From Limnomonas spitsbergensis (lineage: Eukaryota; Chlorophyta; Chlorophyceae; Chlamydomonadales), in assembly GCA_037349105.1 (NCBI GenBank), contig JAYJMM010000114.1, positions 1 through 64,000 on the forward strand: a stretch of 64,000 bases of DNA. Direction: 5' to 3'. Positions 1 to 9,315 of this stretch are shown piece after piece (position 1 is the first letter of the stretch; each line of letters begins with the position of its first letter). The notes below the pieces were generated by a model. It made no database searches and was not told the origin of the DNA. It worked only from the letters and a program-made list of their open reading frames with translations. Both the position numbers and the translations under genes were made by a program.

Positions 1-870
1 AACCCTAAACCCTAAACCCTAAACCCTAAACCCTAAACCCTAAACCCTAAACCCTAAACCCTAAACCCTAAACCCTAAACCCTAAACCCTAAACCCTAAA
101 CCCTAAACCCTAAACCCTAAACCCTAAACCCTAAACCCTAAACCCTAAACCCTAAACCCTAAACCCTAAACCCTAAACCCTAAACCCTAAACCCTAAACC
201 CTAAACCCTAAACCCTAAACCCTAAACCCTAAACCCTAAACCCTAAACCCTAAACCCTAAACCCTAAACCCTAAACCCTAAACCCTAAACCCTAAACCCT
301 AAACCCTAAACCCTAAACCCTAAACCCTAAACCCTAAACCCTAAACCCTAAACCCTAAACCCTAAACCCTAAACCCTAAACCCTAAACCCTAAACCCTAA
401 ACCCTAAACCCTAAACCCTAAACCCTAAACCCTAAACCCTAAACCCTAAACCCTAAACCCTAAACCCTAAACCCTAAACCCTAAACCCTAAACCCTAAAC
501 CCTAAACCCTAAACCCTAAACCCTAAACCCTAAACCCTAAACCCTAAACCCTAAACCCTAAACCCTAAACCCTAAACCCTAAACCCTAAACCCTAAACCC
601 TAAACCCTAAACCCTAAACCCTAAACCCTAAACCCTAAACCCTAAACCCTAAACCCTAAACCCTAAACCCTAAACCCTAAACCCTAAACCCTAAACCCTA
701 AACCCTAAACGCTAAACCCTAAACCCTAAACCCTAAACCCTAAACCCTAAACCCTAAACCCTAAACCCTAAACCCTAAACCCTAAACCCTAAACCCTTAA
801 CCCTAAACCCTAACCCTAAACCCTAAACCCTAAACCCTAAACCCTAAACCCTAAACCCTAAACCCTAAAC
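1..870. repeat. Telomere, (CCCTAAA)n
   Basis: About 124 tandem CCCTAAA units run from the first base, so the G-rich 3' strand (TTTAGGG)n points out of the window and base 1 is at or near a true chromosome end. The array is almost perfect. A C-to-G change lies at 711, and two irregular units (an extra T, then a missing A) lie near 795-815. Degenerate units close to the inner edge are expected, because that part is copied by ordinary replication rather than renewed by telomerase. The array stops abruptly at the satellite. Confidence 0.99.
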
Positions 871-3800
871 TAGGCACCGCTGTGACACCTGCACTGATTG
901 GGACCACACCTAGACCAGCCTACGGCCGGTTGCCCCCGCAGCGCGCATTTCACAATGAACCCATGCCGCAGCGGAAGATCACTGCTACTGATAATAGTAT
1001 GTAAATACCATGCATTCCCCTGGTTGGGCACAAGGCTAACAGTAGCACCGCTGTGACACCTGCACTGATTGGGACCACACCTAGACCAGCCTTCAGCCGG
1101 TTGCCCCCCGCATCGCGCATTTCACAATGAACCCATGCCGCAGCGGCAGATCAATACTACTGATAATAGTATGTGGATACCATGCATTCCCCTGGTTGGG
1201 CACAAGGCTAACATTAGCACCGCTGTGACACCTGCACAGATTGGGACCACACCTAGACCAGCCTACGGCCGGTTGCCCCCCGCAGCGCGCATTTCACAAT
1301 GAACCCATGCCGCAGCGGCAGCTCAATACTACTGATAATAGTATGTAAAGACTATGCATTCCCCTGGTTGGGCACAAGGCTAACAGTAGCACCGCTGTGA
1401 CACCTGCACTGATTGGGACCACACCTAGACCAGCCTACGGCCGGTTGCCCCCGCAGCGCGCATTTCACAATGAACCCATGCCGCAGCGGCAGATCACTGC
1501 TACTAATAATAGTATGTGGATAACATGCATTCCCCTGGTTGGGCACAAGGCTTACAGTAGCACCGCTGTGACACCTGCACTGATTGGGACCACACCTAGA
1601 CCAGCCTACGGCCGGTTGCCCCCCGCAGCGCGCATTTCACAATTAACCCATGCCGCAGCGGCAGCTCAATACTACTGATAATAGTATGTAAATACCATGC
1701 ATTCCCCTGGTTGGGCACAAGGCTAACAGTAGCACCGCTGTGACACCTGCACTGATTGGGACCACACCTAGACCAGCCTACGGCCGGTTGCCCCCCGCAG
1801 CGCGCATTTCACAATGAACCCATGCCGCAGCGGCAGATCAATACTACTGATAATAGTATGTGGATACCATGCATTCCCCTGGTTGGGCACAAGGCTAACA
1901 GTAGCACCGCTGTGACACCTGCACTGATTGGGACCACACCTAGACCAGCCTACGGCCGGTTGCCCCCGCAGCGCGCATTTCACAATGAACCCATGCCGCA
2001 GCGGCAGATCAATACTACTGATAATAGTATGTAAATACCATGCATTCCCCTGGTTGGGCACAAGGCTAACAGTAGCACCGCTGTGACACCTGCACTGATT
2101 GGGACCACACCTAGACCAGCCTTCAGCCGGTTGCCCCCCGCAGCGCGCATTTCACAATGAACCCATGCCGCAGCGGCAGATCAATACTACTGATAATAGT
2201 ATGTGGATACCATGCATTCCCCTGGTTGGGCACAAGGCTAACATTAGCACCGCTGTGACACCTGCACAGATTGGGACCACACCTAGACCAGCCTACGGCC
2301 GGTTGCCCCCCGCAGCGCGCATTTCACAATGAACCCATGCCGCAGCGGCAGCTCAATACTACTGATAATAGTATGTAAATACCATGCATTCCCCTGGTTG
2401 GATACAAGGCTAACAGTAGCACCGCTGTGACACCTGCACTGATTGGGACCACACCTAGACCAGCCTACGGATGGTTGCCCCCGCAGCGCGCATTTCACAA
2501 TGAACCCATGCCGCAGCGGCAGATCAATACTACTGATAATAGTATGTGGATACCATGCATTCCCCTGGTTGGGCACAAGGCTAACAGTAGCACCGTTGTG
2601 ACACCTGCACTGATTGGGACCACACCTAGACCAGCCTACGGCCGGTTGCCCCCGTAGCGCGCATTTCACAATTAATCCATGCCGCAGCGGCAGATCAATA
2701 CTACTGATAATAGTATGTAAATACCATGCATTCCCCTGGTTGGGCACAAGGCTTACAGTAGCACCGCTGTGACACCTGCACTGATTGGGACCACACCTAG
2801 ACCAGCCTACGGCCGGTTGCCCCCGCAGCGCGCATTTCACAATGAACCCATGCCGCAGCGGCAGCTCAATACTACTGATAATAGTATGTAAATACCATGC
2901 ATTCCCCTGGTTGGACACAAGGCTAACAGTAGCACCGCTGTGACACCTGCACTGATTGGGACCACACCTAGACCAGCCTACGGTTGGTTGCCCCCGCAGC
3001 GCGCATTTCACAATGAACCCATGCCGCAGCGGCAGATCAATACTACTGATAATAGTATGTGGATACCATGCATTCCCCTGGTTGGGCACAAGGCTAACAG
3101 TAGCACCGTTGTGACACCTGCACAGATTGGGACCACACCTAGACCAGCCTACGGCCGGTTGCCCCCGCAGCGCGCATTTCACAATGAACCCATGCCGCAG
3201 CGGCAGATCAATACTACTGATAATAGTATGTAAATACCATGCATTCCCCTGGTTGGGCACAAGGCTAACAGTAGCACCGCTGTGACACCTGCACTGATTG
3301 GGACCACACCTAGACCAGCCTACGGCCGGTTGCCCCCCGCAGCGCGCATTTCACAATGAACCCATGCCGCAGCGGCAGATCACTGCTACTGATAATAGTA
3401 TGTGGATACCATGCATTCCCCTGGTTGTGCACAAGGCTAACAGTAGCACCGCTGTGACACCTGCACAGATTGGGACCACACCTAGACCAGCCTACGGCCG
3501 GTTGCCCCCCGCAGCGCGCATTTCACAATGAACCCATGCCGCAGCGGCAGATCAATACTACTGATAATAGTATGTGGATACCATGCATTCCCCTGGTTGG
3601 GCACAAGGCTAACAGTAGCACCGTTGTGACACCTGCACTGATTGGGACCACACCTAGACCAGCCTACGGCCGGTTGCCCCCGCAGCGCGCATTTCACAAT
3701 TAACCCATGCCGCAGCAGCAGCTCAATACTACTGATAATAGTATGTAAATACCATGCATTCCCCTGGTTGGGCACAAGGCTAACAGTAGCACCGCTGTGA

Positions 3801-5100
3801 CACCTGCACTGATTGGGACCACACCTAGACCAGCCTACGGCCGGTTGCCCCCCGCAGCGCGCATTTCACAATGAACCCATGCCGCAGCGGCAGATCAATA
3901 CTACTGATAATAGTATGTGGATACCATGCATTCCCCTGGTTGGGCACAAGGCTAACAGTAGCACCGCTGTGACACCTGCACTGATTGGGACCACACCTAG
4001 ACCAGCCTACGGCCGGTTGCCCCCGCAGCGCGCATTTCACAATGAACCCATGCCGCAGCGGCAGATCACTGCTACTGATAATAGTATGTAAATACCATGC
4101 ATTCCCCTGGTTGGGCACAAGGCTAACAGTAGCACCGCTGTGACACCTGCACTGATTGGGACCACACCTAGACCAGCCTTCAGCCGGTTGCCCCCCGCAG
4201 CGCGCATTTCACAATGAACCCATGCCGCAGCGGCAGATCAATACTACTGATAATAGTATGTGGATACCATGCATTCCCCTGGTTGGGCACAAGGCTAACA
4301 TTAGCACCGCTGTGACACCTGCACAGATTGGGACCACACCTAGACCAGCCTACGGCCGGTTGCCCCCCGCAGCGCGCATTTCACAATGAACCCATGCCGC
4401 AGCGGCAGCTCAATACTACTGATAATAGTATGTAAAGACCATGCATTCCCCTGGTTGGGCACAAGGCTAACAGTAGCACCGCTGTGACACCTGCACTGAT
4501 TGGGACCACACCTAGACCAGCCTACGGCCGGTTGCCCCCCGCAGCGCGCATTTCACAATGAACCCATGCCGCAGCGGCAGATCACTGCTACTAATAATAG
4601 TATGTGGATAACATGCATTCCCCTGGTTGGGCACAAGGCTTACAGTAGCACCGCTGTGACACCTGCACAGATTGGGACCACACCTAGACCAGCCTACGGC
4701 CGGTTGCCCCCCGCAGCGCGCATTTCACAATTAACCCATGCCGCAGCGGCAGCTCAATACTACTGATAATAGTATGTAAATACCATGCATTCCCCTGGTT
4801 GGGCACAAGGCTAACAGTAGCACCGCTGTGACACCTGCACTGATTGGGACCACACCTAGACCAGCCTACGGCCAGTTGCCCCCCGCAGCGCGCATTTCAC
4901 AATGAACCCATGCCGCAGCGGCAGATCAATACTACTGATAATAGTATGTGGATACCATGCATTCCCCTGGTTGGGCACAAGGCTAACAGTAGCACCGCTG
5001 TGACACCTGCACTGATTGGGACCACACCTAGACCAGCCTACGGCCGGTTGCCCCCGCAGCGCATTTTATAAATAACCCATGCCGCAGAGGCAGCTCAATG
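871..5100. repeat. Subtelomeric satellite, 171/172-bp unit, ~25 copies
   Basis: A 171-172-bp unit repeats head to tail about 25 times directly against the telomere. Units mostly alternate between a form with TATGTAAATACC and one with TATGTGGATACC, giving a ~343-bp dimer. The alternation breaks near 2720-2890 and 3400-3575. Rare variants recur far apart: TTCAGCCGG at ~1090, 2118 and 4176, and GTGGATAACATG at ~1515 and 4604. Open frames of up to 325 codons cross it on both strands, but only because the repeat has few stops. Nothing suggests a protein. Confidence 0.97.
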
Positions 5101-5390
5101 CTACTGATAAGATTATGTGGGTATTAGGCATTCCAAACCCTAAACTAGGGCTAGGGCTCAAGGAATGACAGGGCCAGGGTGTAGGGGGTGACATGGCTTG
5201 GGTTCAGGGGGAGACATGGCTAGGGCTCAAGGCATGACAAGGCCAGGGTTCAGGGTGTGAATGGGCCTGGTTTCAGGGGGTGACTGGGCCAGGGTTCAGG
5301 GGTGACTGGGCTAGCAGTCAGGGGGTGACATGGCTAGGGCTCAAGGAGTGACAGCCTGACAGGGGAAGGGTTCAAAAGGTGACTATGATC
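5101..5390. repeat. Degenerate TAGGG/CAGGG-rich repeats with a short telomere-like motif
   Basis: The satellite decays here. At ~5134 there is a short telomere-like motif (CCCTAAACTAGGG), then loosely repeated ~30-bp phrases built on GGCTAGGGCTCAAGG and GGGTGACATGG. It looks like decayed subtelomeric repeat. No gene is seen. Confidence 0.7.
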
Positions 5391-5399
5391 TGATTTAGT

Positions 5400-5840
5400 A
5401 CAAGCGCACAAGGGGGGTCCTGCGGCTGCCACCACTGTTGCCGCCACTCTTGCGCTGGACGCCGCTCCCAATGGCTTGTTGAGCGCAAGGAAGGGGCCCT
5501 CATGCTGCTGTCATCGCCGCTACCAATGGCATGCTGGAAGCCGCTCCCAACAGCCTTTTGAGCGTAGCGAGGGGAGGGCCCCATACCGACGCCGCTGCTA
5601 TTGTATTATCATAAGATGCTTCTCCCAGCAACCTGATGAGCACAACGAGGCGGGGCCCTGCTGCGACAATCACCGCCACCGCCAGTGTGGTGAACGATGC
5701 TCCTCCCAACGGCATGTTCAGGGTAACGAGGGGGGGCCTCCTATTGCAACCGCCGCCACCATAACTCTGGATGTTGCTCCCAACATGTCAAACGCAGCGA
5801 GGGAATCCCCTGCGGTTGCCACTGCCGTTGCTGCCTGCCC
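5400..5840. repeat. Degenerate ~95-bp tandem repeat
   Basis: About four diverged units each contain GCTCCCAA followed by a GAGCG..AGG.GGGGCCC phrase and a CCGCCACCG-type phrase, spaced ~95 bp apart. The frames open across it (5476-5859 plus, 5500-5715 minus) have compositionally biased products and no splice or domain support. I treat it as repeat, not gene. Confidence 0.6.
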
Positions 5841-6483
5841 CTGCCCACCCGAACCCTAAGCCCTGGCCTTACCTGCATGGCATGCACTACCAACCCATGC
5901 ACCCGAAATCCTTAACAGCATGCAATACCAGCCCACCCTAACCCTAAGCCCTGGCCCTATGAGCATGGTAAGCAGCACCATCCCTCCTACCCTTCTCCCT
6001 TCAAGACGCACTAGGCTAGCCCCCCCCCAGGTGTAAGCCACTGGGATCACACCTGCTACTGGCTGCAGGTTCATTGCCCTCTCTGTTGCCGCGGGTCCAG
6101 TTGGCACCTTTCATTCCACTGCCGCCGCTCCCTCCGTTGCCGTGGGCCCAACACGCACCACTCCCGATGTTGCCGCTGGTAAGGCCCCTGTCACTTACTG
6201 GGGGGTCGGACCCATTCCACGGCTTATATTGAGCTATATGCTTCCAAATGGTATTCTTATGAGATTTCTAAAGCCTGTTTCGCTCGCGTGGGTTGTGAAA
6301 AGGCGTCAACCTGGGCACTGAAAGCCCCCGTTTGGAGGGGGGGGGCACCCGGGGGATGGGTCCGGCCAGGGTCCCCTGGGTCCGAACTCTTAAGCGACAT
6401 GCCCCTTTGTTGGGCCGCCTCACACCTTCAAAAGCAAAATAGTCTATATGTCGCCGATATGTTTACAATTTGTCAAGCTTTAG
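5841..6483. other. No gene seen
   Basis: This stretch contains two copies of a CCTAAGCCCTGGCC phrase (~5860 and 5945), a GC-rich patch at 6330-6385 with runs of G and CCCGGG, and no convincing exon. Confidence 0.5.
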
Positions 6484-6870
6484 GATTTTGGACAAGCTGC
6501 TAACGAAGCTGATGGAACTGCTACCGGAGTCCATCATGGAGCTCCTGGTTGTGCTGGCAAGCGGGAGATTCTATGTAAGAGGCGTATAAATGAATTGACT
6601 CTGAAGGCCATGAACACCCTTTTTCGTTGTAAGAGTGGAGCTCCGCGGTCGCTTGAAGCTAGGGTGCTCTTGATGGAGGCCTTCCTCCGACGCAAAGACG
6701 TGAAAGCCACGTTCCCGAACAAGGCCTTCTCCTTGTCTCCAGAAGATTGTGACCTAGCGAGTGAGATGTTCAAGACCTTGAAAGAGAGTCTCAAACATGG
6801 TGTTAACCCATCTGGTGGTGGTCAGCTCACGGGCATCAAGCGAGCAAGAGTTTCGGCCCTATCCTCATAG
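6484..6870 (+). CDS. Hypothetical protein, 3' exon (partial)
   Basis: A frame is open from a CTTTAG 3' splice site (AG at 6482-6483) to a TAG stop at 6868-6870, about 128 codons. The first ATG inside it is at 6610, but the frame upstream of that also reads like protein, so I prefer a spliced exon start. The product is lysine/arginine-rich and mostly helical in character, ending in Gly-Gly-Gly then a KRAR basic patch. Codon use is mixed and no repeat underlies it, unlike neighbouring open frames. I do not recognise the family. Upstream exons were not found. It may be the end of its own gene, or an exon of the gene whose later exons lie at 7135-8247 if its stop is spliced out. Confidence 0.45.
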   Translation, partial: DFGQAANEADGTATGVHHGAPGCAGKREILCKRRINELTLKAMNTLFRCKSGAPRSLEARVLLMEAFLRRKDVKATFPNKAFSLSPEDCDLASEMFKTLKESLKHGVNPSGGGQLTGIKRARVSALSS

Positions 6871-6900
6871 GCACTACGCACTACACATATATGCTCAATA

Positions 6901-7106
6901 CGCACTACCTGACATGCTGCAGCCATGACACCTGCTGTTACGCACTACCTGACATGATGCAGCCATGACACCTGCTGTTACGCACTACCTGACATGATGC
7001 AGCAATGACACCTGCTGTTACGCACTACCTGACATGATGCAGCCATGAAACCTGCTGTTGCGCACTACCTGATATGATGCAGCCATGACACCTGCTGCTA
7101 CGCACT
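6901..7106. repeat. 40-bp minisatellite, 5 copies
   Basis: Five tandem 40-bp units start with CGCACTACCTGACATGATGC and carry only a few substitutions. The last unit runs to within ~30 bp of a predicted 3' splice site at 7134, so the array occupies the 3' end of the putative intron before the next exon. Confidence 0.95.
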
Positions 7107-7134
7107 ACCTGACTCTGGACTGAGCGCAAATCAG

Positions 7135-8247
7135 AGTCTGTCAGGGACGGCAACGCAAGGCAGAGAACAGCAGACGAAATCGGGCTCAACCTCTCCCGCC
7201 AACTGGGCCGACTCTCTCCGAACATTGATCGCATTGTTGCTGTCAGGTGAGATGACTATGCACAAGGCTGGCTGAAGTGTTGATTATTAGTTTTCACTCG
7301 TTGGCTAAGAAGCTCCCTTGGTCATTCGAGGCACGAGAATGCCAGACTTCTCTCTCACTAGTTTTTCACAGTCTGAGCAATTAATAAAAAGTGTCTGATG
7401 TGTGAAGAAGTGTGAAATGTGCAGCGCAGCCGCAGGGGTGTGTGGGGTGGGGGGGCCCCCTGCCTAGGGGTCTGGGGGCCAGCGGCACCCGGTCGATTTA
7501 GCTCAAAAACAGTACGTAGCTTTAAATCTCGAGAACTGCGTCCCACATATATTTATAATTCCACTGTTCATGTCCAATCAGGCACTGTTAAGAGCTGAGC
7601 GGCAGCTGCTGCTTCGCAGAAGTAAAATACTTCAAGATTTATATTTCCAGTCAGGTCTTTTTCTACTTCTGTCATAAATTAATTTTGCCTCTTTTGAGGC
7701 CTCAGACCATTTATAGCCCCCCCCCCCAAAACTGCCTCTCACTGTTTTTGCATCTGTGGCCATTCCCAGGCATGATGACCCAATCTTCGCTGAAACGTAC
7801 GACTACTTCTTGCTGAGAGTCACGACGAACTACTTGGCACCTGGTGGTCTCCCAAAAGCTATGACAGACGAGTACAGCGCAAGATTTGGCAGGACGTCTC
7901 TGGTCTTGGAGGGTTCCTACTTTGAGCATGTTCCTAGCACCCCGTTGACAGTTGGCCCCTCAGCAGGTGTTGGTCCCTCGATGGGATTTGCCTCTGATGA
8001 GGATCGTGCAGGCCCCCAGTTTCATTTGATTGCTGATAAAAAAACCTTGGTTTGGGTACACTCAGTCGTCCTGGCCAATATCAAAGTTACATCGAAGTTG
8101 CTCCCTAGACGTAAGGGCGCTGCAGCCGGCAAAGTCGTGTACATCATTACAAGCGACGAAGATGCCCGCATCGTTCGAAGCTTAAAAGAAGATGCCAGCG
8201 ACGATGATGATGACGCATATGCCGTGGATGGTGGGGGGCAGTCATAG
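7135..8247 (+). CDS. Hypothetical protein, two 3' exons (partial), acidic C-terminus
   Basis: Exon a spans ~7135-7246, from AAATCAG at its 5' edge to a consensus donor CAG|GTGAGA. Exon b spans 7770-8247, from acceptor TTCCCAG to a TAG stop. The phases match: exon a leaves two bases (AG) and exon b supplies G. The joined piece is ~196 residues. It reads as a globular segment rich in charged and aromatic residues (DEIGLNLSRQLGRLSPNIDR in exon a; a FAETYDYFLLR stretch early in exon b), then a Gly/Pro/Ser linker, a second hydrophobic segment and an acidic tail with five consecutive Asp. I do not recognise a domain. The start lies upstream and was not found. The intron of 523 bp contains a GC-rich dispersed repeat. 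Confidence 0.5.
7370..7720. repeat. Dispersed GC-rich repeat, copy 1
   Basis: This shares an ordered set of blocks with 40,360-41,240: CAATTAAT; a GCCGC..GGGGTG..GG GC-rich core with GGGGGCCAGCGGC and CCCGGT; a CTCGAG block; and, further right, a CAGTCAGG...GAGGCC...CCATTTAT block (~7645-7710 here, ~41,172-41,235 there). It looks like a dispersed element with no coding capacity. Confidence 0.6.
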
Positions 8248-8294
8248 CACTCTCAGACTACCAATAGGCCGTGATGTAGCTGATTTGTAGCTGA

Positions 8295-8838
8295 AACACC
8301 ACGCCTGCCTCCCCTCCCCTCCCCCTCCTCTTACTCCACCTCCCCCTCCTTACCCCCCTCCTGCTGCCCCTCCAGTCCCCCCTCCTGCTCCTTCCCCCCC
8401 CTCCCCCCCCTGCTCTCCCTCCCACTCCTTCTCCCGCCCCCCCTCCCCCTCCCCCTCCCCCTCCTGCTGTACCTCCCCCTCCTGCCCCCCTCATGCTCCT
8501 CCTCCTGCCCCTCCCCCCTCCCTTGCTTATGCCCCCCCTCCTGCTCCCTTCCCCCTCCCCGTCTCCTCTCTGCCCCCCCTCCTTCTCCCCCTACCTCTCC
8601 CCCTCCCCCTCCCTCTCCCCATTCCTCTTCCCCTCCCTCTCCCCCTCCCCCTCTCCCCCTCCCCCTCTCCCTCTCGCCCCTCCTCCTGCTCCCCCTACCC
8701 CTCCCGCTCCCCCTCCCCACAGCCCCTTCCCCTGCTCCCCCTCCTGCCCCCCTCCCCCTCCTGCTCCCCCTCCCCACAGCCCCTTCCCCTGCTCCCCCTC
8801 CTGCCCCCTCCCCCTCCTGCTCCCCCTTCCCCTCTCTA
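8295..8838. repeat. ~540-bp polypyrimidine (C/T) tract on plus strand
   Basis: The plus strand is almost purely C and T with a few G and A, built from CCCCCTCC and CTGCTCCCC phrases, including a duplicated ~65-bp segment near 8690-8820. It begins ~50 bp after the stop of the preceding gene and ends at an AAATAAAAA stretch (8838-8846). Open frames in it (proline/leucine- or glycine/arginine-rich) are compositional artefacts. Confidence 0.9.
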
Positions 8839-8899
8839 AATAAAAAGTGTGGCTTGGACGAATGCCCTGCGAGTATCATTGAAATTTCAATGCGGAATT

Positions 8900-9315
8900 A
8901 GTACCGTTTTTTGTGTTTGAAGTTTTCATAGCATGCTCTGTGCTGGTGTAAATTCCCCTAGAGTAATTTGGGTATTGGTTTCGCGAATGGGGAGTTTTAT
9001 GCGGCTCGATAGCAGGCTCCATAGCTTGTGAGGGTTTTCTCTAGATGATGTTTGGGATCAGGATTTTAAATAGCTCCATGGCAGGTTTTGTAGCGCGTAC
9101 GTGTTTCCCTTTGTATCATTGGAATTTGTACCAGAGTTTAGGAGGCTTCATGCAGCTTGTGCAGGTTTCCCCTAGAGCATCATTGGTATTGGTACCAGCG
9201 GTGCGGGCCAGGAGTTTTAGACAGCTCCATAGCAGAGGCTTCACAGCTTGTGCGGATTCCCCCTAGAGCATCATTGGTATTGGTACCAGAAATAGAAGCA
9301 AGAATTTTAAATAAA
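8900..9315. repeat. Degenerate ~110-bp tandem repeat, 4 copies
   Basis: Four diverged units each contain TTCCCCTAGAG or a variant, then ATTGGTATTGGTACCAG, then AGGAGTTTTA and AGCTCCATAGCAGG. No coding signal. Confidence 0.75.

Noticed and set aside
2283..3260. 325-codon minus open frame
   Set aside because: It lies wholly in the 171-bp satellite and exists because units lack stops in that frame. No splice or domain support.
1..5100. CRISPR-like regular repeat
   Set aside because: Telomere and satellite are contiguous tandem repeats without unique spacers, in a eukaryotic chromosome.
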